Shown here one piece after another: positions 23,170 to 31,817 of a DNA stretch of 64,000 nt. The DNA comes from CAKRJP01 sp963597615 (GTDB taxonomy: Bacteria > Bacillota > Clostridia > Lachnospirales > Lachnospiraceae). The number at the start of each line of letters is the position of its first letter. Positions within the stretch are counted from its first letter, which is position 1. The DNA lies in contig CAVBQS010000016.1 of the NCBI GenBank assembly GCA_963597615.1, forward strand, positions 1 through 64,000. The letters run 5' to 3'. The notes beneath the pieces were generated by a model that saw only the letters and a list, made by a program, of their open reading frames with translations, was not told where the DNA came from and made no database searches. The translations under genes and the position numbers were made by a program.

Positions 23170-25023
23170 TTATGCAATTTCCTGTTTCTCAAACTGGCTG
23201 TTATAAAGATCTGCATAGAAGCCTTTCTTTGCAAGCAATTCTTCGTGATTTCCCTGTTCGATGATATCACCATCTTTCATAACCAGGATTAGGTCTGCAT
23301 CCTTAATAGTAGAAAGTCTGTGGGCAATCACAAAGCTGGTTCTGCCCTTCATCAGGTTGTCCATGGCTTTCTGGATCTGAATTTCCGTTCTGGTATCTAC
23401 AGAAGAGGTGGCCTCATCCAAAATCAAAATCTTATTGTCTGCAAGAATGGCTCTTGCAATGGTAAGAAGCTGCTTTTGTCCCTGGGAAATATTGCTGGTT
23501 TCTTCATCAAGAACCATGTTATATCCACCAGGTTGCTGCATAATAAAGTTATGGACATGGGCTGCTTTGGCTGCTGCAATCACCTCTTCATCGGTGGCAT
23601 CTAACCTGCCATAGCGGATATTTTCCATAATGGTTCCGGAGAACAACCATGTATCCTGAAGTACCATTCCAAACATTTCCCTAAGCTTACTTCGGTTGAA
23701 ATCTTTAATATCATAACCATCCACTTTGATGCTTCCATCATTAAGATCATAAAATCTCATAAGAAGCTTCACCATGGTAGTCTTTCCTGCTCCGGTTGGT
23801 CCTACAATGGCAATCTTTTGACCATCTTTTACACTTGCAGAAAAGTCATTGATAATAATCTTGTCTGGGTTATAGCCAAATTTTACATGATCAAACTCCA
23901 CATCCCCTGTAAGACTTTCTATATCTGCGGGATTGGTCTCCTGTTCGCTTTCCTCCGGCTCCTCTAAAAACTCAAACACTCGCTCAGAAGCTGCTGCTGA
24001 AGACTGCAGCAAATTGGTAACTTGGGCAATCTGCTGAATCGGCTGGGTAAAGTTACGAATATACTGGAAGAAAGACTGAATGTCTCCCACTTCTATACTC
24101 TTTTTGATTACAAAGATTCCCCCAAGAAGAGCCACCATTACATAGCCTAAATTTCCCACAAACTGCATGATTGGCATCATCATTCCTGAGAAGAACTGAG
24201 ATTTCCATGCAGATTCATAAAGCTTTTTATTGTCTTTTTCAAACTCCTCTACCACATCTTCTTCTTTATTAAATACCTTTACAATATTGTGGCCGCCAAA
24301 GTTTTCTTCAATCTGACCATTTACCTTTCCAAGATATTTTTGCTGGTCCTGAAAATATTTTTGGGAATGCTTCATTACAGTCTGAATGATTAACATAGAG
24401 ATTGGCAAGATCAAAACAGCTGCCAGGGTCATCCATACATTAATGGAAAGCATCATAATAAACACACCAATGAGGGTAGTTACTGAAGTAATAAGCTGGG
24501 TTAAACTTTGATTCAAACTCATTTGTAAGGTATCCACATCATTGGTAATCCGGGAAAGGATCTCTCCATTGGTCCTGCTCTCGTAATAGTTTAAAGGCAA
24601 TTTATTAATTTTCTTGGAAATATCTTTTCTAAGATTATAGGTTACATCGTTAGAAATTCCTGTCATAACAAAGCCCTGGATAAAGGAAAAACAGGCACTT
24701 GCCAGGTAAAGTCCAAAGGTACAAAGGAGGATCATTCCAATTTTTTCAAAATCAATCCCCCCGGTACCATTAATTTTTGCTACTAATCCGGAATAAAGTT
24801 CTGTGGTAGCTTTTCCTAGGATCTTTGGGCCTACAATATTAAATACCGTTCCGGCTATTGCAAAGACAAACATCAGCGCAAAGCGGAATTTGTACCGTTC
24901 CATATAGCGAAATAGTTTTCCCATGGAACCTTTAAAGTCTTTTGCTTTTTCCCCAGGGGCCATACCACGACCGCCTCCCATGGGGCCTCTTCCTCTCATA
25001 GAAGATCTACTTCGTTCACTCAT
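23170..25023 (-). CDS. ABC exporter subunit (permease-ATPase), canonical ATP site
   Basis: Half-transporter of 617 residues: cytoplasmic N-terminal extension rich in Arg/Gly (residues 1-25), six-helix exporter membrane domain (about 45-340), and an ATPase domain with Walker A GPTGAGKTTMVKLL, signature SQGQKQL (diverged from LSGGQ), Walker B ILILDEATSSVD with the catalytic Glu, and H-loop VIAHRLST. It overlaps the upstream subunit by 4 bp and pairs with it as a heterodimer. Substrate unknown; MarR control suggests a drug or toxic metabolite. Confidence 0.93.
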   Translation of the reverse strand: MSERSRSSMRGRGPMGGGRGMAPGEKAKDFKGSMGKLFRYMERYKFRFALMFVFAIAGTVFNIVGPKILGKATTELYSGLVAKINGTGGIDFEKIGMILLCTFGLYLASACFSFIQGFVMTGISNDVTYNLRKDISKKINKLPLNYYESRTNGEILSRITNDVDTLQMSLNQSLTQLITSVTTLIGVFIMMLSINVWMTLAAVLILPISMLIIQTVMKHSQKYFQDQQKYLGKVNGQIEENFGGHNIVKVFNKEEDVVEEFEKDNKKLYESAWKSQFFSGMMMPIMQFVGNLGYVMVALLGGIFVIKKSIEVGDIQSFFQYIRNFTQPIQQIAQVTNLLQSSAAASERVFEFLEEPEESEQETNPADIESLTGDVEFDHVKFGYNPDKIIINDFSASVKDGQKIAIVGPTGAGKTTMVKLLMRFYDLNDGSIKVDGYDIKDFNRSKLREMFGMVLQDTWLFSGTIMENIRYGRLDATDEEVIAAAKAAHVHNFIMQQPGGYNMVLDEETSNISQGQKQLLTIARAILADNKILILDEATSSVDTRTEIQIQKAMDNLMKGRTSFVIAHRLSTIKDADLILVMKDGDIIEQGNHEELLAKKGFYADLYNSQFEKQEIA

Positions 25024-27182
25024 GCTAGTTCCTCCTCTGATAATTGAGATCTGGCAATCTGTCCATATACCTCGCAGGTTGCCAGCAGTTCCTTATGGGT
25101 TCCAATTCCAGCCATATGACCATCCTCCAAGACAATAATCTGATCTGCATTTAGGATAGTACTGATTCTCTGGGCAACAATAATGGTGGTGGCATCTTTA
25201 GTATGTTCTTTTAAGGCCTTTCGAAGTTTGCTGTCGGTTTTAAAATCCAAAGCCGAGAAGCTGTCATCAAAAATAAAGATCTCTGGATCTTTTGCAATGG
25301 CTCTGGCAATAGACAGACGTTGCTTCTGACCACCGGAAACATTGGTTCCTCCCTGAGATACCGGAGCAGTGTAAGTTTCTGGTTTCGCAAGAATGAATTC
25401 TGTTGCTTGAGCCACTTGTGCTGCTTGTTCCACCTGGGTCTTGGCAATTTCTGGTTTTCCATAGCGAATATTGGAGTCAATGGTTCCGGAAAAAAGCACT
25501 CCCTTTTGGGGAACATAACCTAATTTATCCCGAAGTTCCTTCTGGGACATGTCACGGACATCTACTCCGTCCACTTTTACGGAACCTTTTGTCACATCGT
25601 AAAATCTAGGGATAAGATTCACCAGGGTACTCTTTCCACTTCCTGTACTTCCAATCACTGCCACTGTTTGGCCTTTCTTTGCTTTAAAGGAAATGTCCGT
25701 AAGAACATTCTCTCCTGCATCTGGATAAGCAAAAGATACATGGTCAAATTCAATCTCACCCTTCAAATCTTCAGACGGATGGACCGGAGTCTTTGAATCT
25801 TCAATAGAGACTTCTGTTTTTAAGACCTCATCAATACGGCCGGCTGCAACATTTGCTCTAGGTAACATAATGGACATGGCTGTAATCATTAAGAATGCCA
25901 TAATAATCTGCATTGCATACTGGATAAAGGCCATTACATTTCCCACCTGCATGGTTCCATTGTCCACTGCATAGGAACCGCTGTAAATAATAAGCACCGA
26001 GGTGCCATTCATAATCAACATCATAATAGGCATCATGAAGGTCATGCATCTGTTTACAAAGAGGTTTGTCTTTGTAAGATCCATATTGGCTTTTTCAAAG
26101 CGGTCTTCCTCGTGCTTCTCCCGACTAAAGGCACGGATTACGGGAATACCAGTTAAAATCTCACGAGATACTAAGTTTAATCGATCGATCAAGGTCTGAA
26201 GCTTAGTAAATTTGGGCATAGCAACCTGGAATAGGACGATAATTACCATAAAGATTAATCCCACTGCCACTGCCAAAATCCAGGTCATGGAAGAATCAGT
26301 CTGTAAGACCTTTATTACCCCACCAATTCCCAAGATTGGAGCATACAGTACGATACGAAACATCATGGCCATAACCTGCTGTACCTGCTGCACATCATTG
26401 GTACTCCTAGTAATTAAGGATGCTGTGGAAAATTTATTATATTCCTTACTAGAAAAGCTCATAACCTTTCGGTAAATACTATTTCTAAGGTCATGTCCTA
26501 ACCTACCCGCAACTCTAGATGAGATAAAGGTGATACTTACTGCCGCAAGCATAATCACCAAAGCCATGGCAAGCATTTGAAGTCCTGCCTTAAGAAGATA
26601 ATGCATTTGCATGGCATCCACATCCATTCCCAGGGCTTCATACTCAGAAGCTACAAAGGAAACCCCTGCCTGAGTCACAATGGACTCTGGCATATCTTCT
26701 AACTTTTCATCTACCTGATCTATGATTTGCTGTAAGGCTTCTTCCGGCAGTTGGGATAAAGCTTCCATAGGATCTGTTCCTTCCGGAAGGCCCATCTGAG
26801 TCAGAAGCTGTTTTGCCTGATCACTGTCTTCTGTGAAAACCGACAGAATCATCATAGCCTTAGAAAAATCCTCGTTAAGATTTTCTCTAGTTTCTTTAGA
26901 AATGTCGTCATTTAAAATCCAAGTGTCATCTTCTTTCGCATAGTTTTCTAAGACTTCATCTTTTTGATCCTCATCCATAAACAGCTGAAGATTTTCCATA
27001 GTAGAATCTCTAAGCTTTTCCGGCACACTGTCCTCAATACCCTTTTGCTGGATACCTACGTTAATAATCTTGGAGGTATAATCCGGCAAGGAAAGATCAC
27101 AGTAAGCTTGCACAAATAAAAGGGCTATGATCAGAATAATGTATCCTGCTGATTTCTTTAGATATTTCATTAGTTTAATCAT
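25020..27182 (-). CDS. ABC exporter subunit (permease-ATPase), degenerate ATP site
   Basis: 720-residue half-transporter. The first membrane helix is followed by a large extracytoplasmic insertion of about 170 residues (to about residue 200), rich in Asp/Glu, then helices 2-6 and the ATPase domain. Walker A GSTGSGKSTLV and signature VSGGQKQR are intact, but the catalytic Glu after Walker B is Asp (FIFDDSFSALD) and the H-loop His is Gln (VAQRISTIL). That is the pattern of the degenerate site in heterodimeric exporters. ATG follows AAAGGAGAACAGCC. Second gene of the marR operon. Confidence 0.93.
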   Translation of the reverse strand: MIKLMKYLKKSAGYIILIIALLFVQAYCDLSLPDYTSKIINVGIQQKGIEDSVPEKLRDSTMENLQLFMDEDQKDEVLENYAKEDDTWILNDDISKETRENLNEDFSKAMMILSVFTEDSDQAKQLLTQMGLPEGTDPMEALSQLPEEALQQIIDQVDEKLEDMPESIVTQAGVSFVASEYEALGMDVDAMQMHYLLKAGLQMLAMALVIMLAAVSITFISSRVAGRLGHDLRNSIYRKVMSFSSKEYNKFSTASLITRSTNDVQQVQQVMAMMFRIVLYAPILGIGGVIKVLQTDSSMTWILAVAVGLIFMVIIVLFQVAMPKFTKLQTLIDRLNLVSREILTGIPVIRAFSREKHEEDRFEKANMDLTKTNLFVNRCMTFMMPIMMLIMNGTSVLIIYSGSYAVDNGTMQVGNVMAFIQYAMQIIMAFLMITAMSIMLPRANVAAGRIDEVLKTEVSIEDSKTPVHPSEDLKGEIEFDHVSFAYPDAGENVLTDISFKAKKGQTVAVIGSTGSGKSTLVNLIPRFYDVTKGSVKVDGVDVRDMSQKELRDKLGYVPQKGVLFSGTIDSNIRYGKPEIAKTQVEQAAQVAQATEFILAKPETYTAPVSQGGTNVSGGQKQRLSIARAIAKDPEIFIFDDSFSALDFKTDSKLRKALKEHTKDATTIIVAQRISTILNADQIIVLEDGHMAGIGTHKELLATCEVYGQIARSQLSEEELA

Positions 27183-27206
27183 GGCTGTTCTCCTTTTTCT
27201 TATTTC

Positions 27207-27668
27207 TTATTTTTTATCTATCAGATCAATATTATCCAGGATCTGTTCAAAGAATCTTCTAAGAAGACACAATTCTGTCTCGTTAAAGTTACTGAACATA
27301 ATTTTTTCCACAGCTCTGCTTTCTTCCTGGATTTCTCCAACGATTCTCTTGCCATTGTCTGTAAGATAGACCCGCATAATCCGCTGATCGGCCACGTCTC
27401 GTTTTCTACAGACGATATCAGCCTTTTCTAAGCGCTGGATACTGACATTCACCGTCGGAGGGGTAACCCCCATTTTCTCAGCAATTTCCTTTTGACTACA
27501 TCCATCATTCTCATAGACAATCATTATGATAGGCATCTGTCCATGTTGAATCCCTAATTCTCTAATATGGTCCATACATTTCATACCGTAGCGTCTATTG
27601 ATCTCCATAAAAAGAGCTGGCATACTTTTCTCTTTTGGCTCCTTTTTTTCATCTTCTCCCAAAAACAC
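27207..27668 (-). CDS. MarR family transcriptional regulator
   Basis: 153 residues from a GTG start (AAAGGAGATGAGAAT upstream). Winged helix motif: CSQKEIAEKMGVTPPTVNVS followed by IQRLEKADIVCRKRDVADQR, the MarR wing. It is the first gene of an operon with the two ABC exporter subunits (24 bp gap). A palindrome TTAGC-CTA-GCTAA overlaps its -10 region, suggesting autorepression and control of the exporter. Confidence 0.94.
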   Translation of the reverse strand: MFLGEDEKKEPKEKSMPALFMEINRRYGMKCMDHIRELGIQHGQMPIIMIVYENDGCSQKEIAEKMGVTPPTVNVSIQRLEKADIVCRKRDVADQRIMRVYLTDNGKRIVGEIQEESRAVEKIMFSNFNETELCLLRRFFEQILDNIDLIDKK

Positions 27669-27691
27669 ATTCTCATCTCCTTTCTTTTTAT

Positions 27692-27709
27692 TTAGCCTAG
27701 CTAATTATA
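27692..27709 (-). promoter_or_regulatory. marR operon -10 box overlapped by palindromic operator
   Basis: TTAGC-CTA-GCTAA (27692-27704) is a perfect inverted repeat next to the -10 TATAAT (minus strand 27709-27704). The arrangement fits steric repression by the MarR protein. The -35 is not obvious. Confidence 0.65.
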
Positions 27710-27864
27710 CAGGATATAGATTTGTACAAAAATTGCAAGTAGTTTTTGTTTATTTTATATTATTTTTAGATTTAGAACTAGACTCAACCCAGCTTTTTCC
27801 ACCTTATTTTATTTTGACAGGCTATTTTTTATTTGAATTACCGACTAACATTTAACTAATTCAA

Positions 27865-27891
27865 AAAGAGACTGGCAAAACCAGTCTCTTT
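27865..27891. terminator. Terminator after the NlpC/P60-type ChW protein
   Basis: AAAGAGACTGG and CCAGTCTCTTT form an 11-bp perfect stem with a 5-base loop and T/A flanks; it lies 27 bp beyond the stop codon of the minus-strand gene. Confidence 0.9.
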
Positions 27892-27917
27892 CAAGTAATT
27901 TTTCTCATTTTTATATA

Positions 27918-29744
27918 TTAAAGTTTTACCACTGTATAACTTACCTTATCAGACAATCCGTCAATTGGGCTGATCTGATTGTCTCCGTAAGGAGAGGAAT
28001 GCCAGAACAAATCTTCATCGGAGCTATTTCCCCAAAAAAATCCAATATGATGAGTTGTACTGGACTGTTGCTTGCCTCCATCATTTTCATTCCAGATCCA
28101 GATAATATCACCTTTTTCCAAAACTCCTGATGCTAACATTTCCCATTTATCGCTAAAATCATAGGTCGGAATCTGACTTTCGTAGGTTCTTAGCCAATTC
28201 AGCCACCTTCCTGCACTCTGAGGAGTTCCTCCCATATTGGGAATATCCGACGGATTTGCACCTAGGCTTTTTAACACATGCCAAACAAATCCTGTGCAAT
28301 TCATTCCCGCCACCCCATTATAAGAAATATCTCCGTTTGGAGAACGATAATCGTAGCCTACATAGGGAGTTCCCAGATAAAAACTGTCGTTTTGATGAGA
28401 TTCCAAATATCTTACCAAGGAAGCTGCCGAAATTCCAAGGACATTGGATATACCTCGGTTGGGGCGGTTGATATAGGCATTTTCCGTGGATCCTGGAGCA
28501 GAAGATCCCTTAGAAACCAGCCTGATCTGAATGGTCTCCAGCCGCTTTGCAAGGCCCTCGGAACCTGCCATTTCTCCATTTTTCGCCCAGCCAAGCCAGC
28601 CGTAGCTTTGAATATGGACGCTATAATAAATGTCATAGTACTGGGCAATATCACCTTCTAACTCAATCTGAACAGCCTCCAGCCGTTTCCCCTCACCGGT
28701 AGTTCCAGACAAGGCTCCGTCACTTACCCAGTCCTGCCATCCATAGGTTTGCACATGGGTTCTGTATCTTACTGATCCTGATAAGACTCCTGTTTCAAGG
28801 CTTACAGACAAGGCTTCTAGACGCTTAGACTCCCCCAGGACTCCAAGGTTCTCTCCCTGGTAAGCAGGGCCAATATCACCATAGGTTTGCTGGTGTCCAC
28901 TGTAGGAAATCCACCCAAAGGAATCCTGTGTAAGATAGGAATAATCTATCATGGCACCTGAAATGTCTTCCGGAACAGTCCCTCCATCTTTTGCCACCAG
29001 GCAAACCTTCACAGCTTCCACTCTTTTACTTAGACCAGAAGTCCCACACCAGCCACTGTCATCTAAAGATCCCTTTACCCACTTGGTCCATCCAAAGGTT
29101 TGGGCATGAAGACAATAATAAATATCAAAGTACTCCGCTAATTCTCCTGTAAGATACATTTGAATTGCTTCTATACGTTTTCCTTCCCCAGTGGTTCCCA
29201 TTTGGTCTCCACTGCTTTTCCAGTCCTGGGTTCCATAGGTTTGTACATGGGCACGATATACAATATCTCCATCAAAGTCCTGAATGGCGCTTCCTTTAAA
29301 AATGCTTAAAGCCTCCAGGCGCTTGGCTTCCCCTGTGGTTCCAAAATCCGCACCATCACTGACGTATTCCAAGTCTCCATAAGTCTGTACATGACCAAAA
29401 TAATTTAGGTAGGTTCCCTCTTTCAGCTTATCTCGCCATGAGGTTGCTGTTTCCTGGGCCTTTGCTAAGTCAGTTTCAGACGATGCATCTACACTCTCTG
29501 ATACAACTTGACTTTCATCTCCTATAGCATCCAAACTTTGCTGATCATCTGCTACTGAATCCAATTCCTCTTGGTTGCTTGAAGTCTCTGAAAAATCCCC
29601 TATCTCCTGATTATCTTCTGCAGAAACTTCTACAACTTCTCCTTCCACATACTCCTGGGCGTATGCCATGGAAGGAGCAGACATTCCCATTGCGCCTGCC
29701 ATTACAGCTACAAGCAGTACACTTTTCCATTTCTTTCTTATCAA
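27918..29744 (-). CDS. Secreted ChW-repeat protein with NlpC/P60-like C-terminal domain
   Basis: 608 residues. Signal peptide: positive start MIRKKWK, hydrophobic core, and AYA-Q cleavage site near residue 29. An acidic Ser/Gln-rich linker (about 30-110) is followed by six clostridial ChW repeats (about 115-410), each with the pattern HxQTYG ... G ... GTTGE-KRLEAL. The C-terminal 180 residues resemble an NlpC/P60-type cysteine peptidase or amidase, with Cys483 in GMNCTGFVWHVL and a His pair His565/566 in THHIGFFWG. Likely acts on peptidoglycan or surface glycopeptides outside the cell. Closely related in the repeat region to the next gene, which carries a CHAP domain instead. Both seem separately transcribed. 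Confidence 0.9.
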   Translation of the reverse strand: MIRKKWKSVLLVAVMAGAMGMSAPSMAYAQEYVEGEVVEVSAEDNQEIGDFSETSSNQEELDSVADDQQSLDAIGDESQVVSESVDASSETDLAKAQETATSWRDKLKEGTYLNYFGHVQTYGDLEYVSDGADFGTTGEAKRLEALSIFKGSAIQDFDGDIVYRAHVQTYGTQDWKSSGDQMGTTGEGKRIEAIQMYLTGELAEYFDIYYCLHAQTFGWTKWVKGSLDDSGWCGTSGLSKRVEAVKVCLVAKDGGTVPEDISGAMIDYSYLTQDSFGWISYSGHQQTYGDIGPAYQGENLGVLGESKRLEALSVSLETGVLSGSVRYRTHVQTYGWQDWVSDGALSGTTGEGKRLEAVQIELEGDIAQYYDIYYSVHIQSYGWLGWAKNGEMAGSEGLAKRLETIQIRLVSKGSSAPGSTENAYINRPNRGISNVLGISAASLVRYLESHQNDSFYLGTPYVGYDYRSPNGDISYNGVAGMNCTGFVWHVLKSLGANPSDIPNMGGTPQSAGRWLNWLRTYESQIPTYDFSDKWEMLASGVLEKGDIIWIWNENDGGKQQSSTTHHIGFFWGNSSDEDLFWHSSPYGDNQISPIDGLSDKVSYTVVKL

Positions 29745-29784
29745 AAAACTCGCTCCTTTCCTATTATAAATTTCTTATTACACA

Positions 29785-29818
29785 ATAAATCGAGTGGAAG
29801 AAATCCCACCCGATTTAT
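29785..29818 (-). terminator. Stem-loop after the CHAP-type ChW gene
   Basis: ATAAATCG-GTGG and CCAC-CGATTTAT pair with two interruptions around a short loop; a T/A-rich stretch follows on the minus strand. It is about 28 bp after the stop codon. Probable terminator. Confidence 0.6.
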
Positions 29819-29845
29819 ACGTACCGTATATTATAATATTATACA

Positions 29846-31633
29846 TTATCTATAATTAGGAACTCCATAGCCTCTGATGTAACGATCACCTACCTGAATC
29901 ACCCTGCCAGATACGGAATCATCCTTATTACCCTCAATTACTGTAATGGTGCTACCGGAAACTTTTGTCACAATACCAACATGGTCTGGCCATCCAGTAT
30001 TGTCTCCCTCTCCGCTGTCATCCCAGTCATAGAAAATAATATCTCCCACATTTGGCACTCTGTCGTCATTTTCATCCCATTCGCCTAGCTCTTTAAAGAG
30101 TTCTACCATCTGTCCACATCCACTTTCGGTAGGAATAATATCTGTCATACCCATTTTAATAGAGCATGCCGATACAAAAGTTGCACACCATGCATCTGTG
30201 TACTGTACCGCATAATTTCTAGCCCAAGGATAATGACTATTATAGACATCTATGATTTCTCTATGGCTTCCATCTTCTTCGTTGTAACCTCTCCATGAGA
30301 TTGCCTGACCAACTAACGGATTATTTACATAAGAGAATAAGGTGGATCCAGGAGCAGAAGCTCCTTTTTGTACCAGCTGAATCTGAATAGCCTCCACACG
30401 CTTAGCTAAGCTAGAGGAACCGGCGATCTCACCATTCTTTGCCCAATCCAGCCATCCATAGGTTTGCACATGTACCCGGTAGTAAATATCATAGTACATG
30501 GTAATATCACCTTCTAATTCTATCTGAATGGCCTCCAGACGTTTCGCCTCTCCTGTAGTTCCAGATAAGGCTCCGTCACTTACCCAGTCCTGCCAACCAT
30601 AAGTCTGCACATGGGTTCTATATCTTACAGATCCTGAAAATGCTCCTACGTTAAGGTTTACTGATAAAGCTTCTAATCTCTTAGATTCTCCGATCACTCC
30701 CAATTCTTCTCCCTGATAAACTGGTCCGATGTCTCCATAGGTTTGCTGATGACCACTGTAGGAAATCCATCCAAAGGAATCAGGGGTAAGATAGGAATAA
30801 TCCACCATGGCACCGTGAAGATCCTCAGGAACACTTCCTCCATCTTTTGCTACCAGGCAAATCTTCACAGCTTCTACTCTCTTACTTAAACCGGAAGTTC
30901 CACACCAGCCACTGTCATCCTCGCTTCCCTTTACCCACTTGGTCCAGCCAAAGGTCTGGGCATGAAGACAATAATAAACATCAAAACACTCTGCCAATTC
31001 TCCTGTAAGATACATTTGAATTGCTTCTATACGTTTTCCCTCTCCTGTGGTTCCCATTCGCTCTCCGGAAGTTTTCCAGTCCTGAGTTCCATAGGTTTGT
31101 ACATGGGCACGATATACAATATCTCCATCAAAGTCCTGAATGGCGCTTCCTTTAAAAATGCTTAAAGCCTCCAGGCGCTTGGCTTCCCCTGTGGTTCCAA
31201 AATCCGCGCCATCACTGACGTATTCCAAATCTCCATAAGTCTGTACATGACCAAAATAATTTACATAAGGGCCCTCTTTGATCTTATCCTTTAAGGAACT
31301 AGCATCCTCTCCAGTTTCTGACTCCTGGGCCTTGGCTAAATCTGCATCAGACTGTACCTGGGCACTATCTGTAGTGGTCTGACTTGTTTCATCTGTAACT
31401 GCAGCACCCTGCTGATTCTCCTCTGATGTAACTTCTGTCTCCTGATTTGTCTCTGAATTTGCGGCATCCTCTGTACCAGTTACCTCCACAGAATCCTGAT
31501 TGCCATCGGTTTGTTCTTGGGTAACTTCTCCCTCTGTGTACTCATCTGCATATGCAATAGTAGGTGCAGCCCCCATCACCATGGTAGCTGCCATGACACA
31601 TGCCAGTAGGGAACATTTCCATTTCTTTCTCAT
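29846..31633 (-). CDS. Secreted ChW-repeat protein with CHAP amidase domain
   Basis: 595 residues. Signal peptide MRKKWKCSLLACVMAATMVM with cleavage after AYA near residue 29; then a long Thr/Glu/Gln linker. Six ChW repeats occupy about residues 120-415. The C-terminal domain is CHAP: Cys483 in DAWCATFVSACS, His551 in WPDHVGIVTK, and acidic residue in TVIEGNKDD, the expected Cys-His-Glu/Asn arrangement. CHAP domains cleave peptidoglycan stem or cross-bridge peptides. The repeat region is nearly identical over stretches to the neighbouring NlpC/P60-type gene, showing duplication. A run of nine C (31671-31679) lies in its leader. Confidence 0.92.
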   Translation of the reverse strand: MRKKWKCSLLACVMAATMVMGAAPTIAYADEYTEGEVTQEQTDGNQDSVEVTGTEDAANSETNQETEVTSEENQQGAAVTDETSQTTTDSAQVQSDADLAKAQESETGEDASSLKDKIKEGPYVNYFGHVQTYGDLEYVSDGADFGTTGEAKRLEALSIFKGSAIQDFDGDIVYRAHVQTYGTQDWKTSGERMGTTGEGKRIEAIQMYLTGELAECFDVYYCLHAQTFGWTKWVKGSEDDSGWCGTSGLSKRVEAVKICLVAKDGGSVPEDLHGAMVDYSYLTPDSFGWISYSGHQQTYGDIGPVYQGEELGVIGESKRLEALSVNLNVGAFSGSVRYRTHVQTYGWQDWVSDGALSGTTGEAKRLEAIQIELEGDITMYYDIYYRVHVQTYGWLDWAKNGEIAGSSSLAKRVEAIQIQLVQKGASAPGSTLFSYVNNPLVGQAISWRGYNEEDGSHREIIDVYNSHYPWARNYAVQYTDAWCATFVSACSIKMGMTDIIPTESGCGQMVELFKELGEWDENDDRVPNVGDIIFYDWDDSGEGDNTGWPDHVGIVTKVSGSTITVIEGNKDDSVSGRVIQVGDRYIRGYGVPNYR

Positions 31634-31670
31634 AAAACTAAAAAACTCCTTCCTGAAGACAAAAAGACAT

Positions 31671-31679
31671 CCCCCCCCC
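31671..31679. repeat. Homopolymer run of nine C (G9 on the minus strand) in the leader of the CHAP gene
   Basis: Nine consecutive C lie about 38 bp upstream of the ATG of the CHAP-type ChW gene, in an otherwise AT-rich leader. The minus-strand reading is a G9 tract directly after an imperfect hairpin (TTAGG-AATA-CCTAA). Such tracts are prone to slippage. Confidence 0.8.
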
Positions 31680-31817
31680 GAAAAATTAGGTATTCCTAAT
31701 CTTCCGGAAGGGATATCTATCTCTTCATTATTATGTTGTGTTCATGAACTCATCCACATCCTACTTTACATGGGTGATTCAAATCCGTTTCATGATAGCA
31801 CGAAATGTTTCTTTTAT

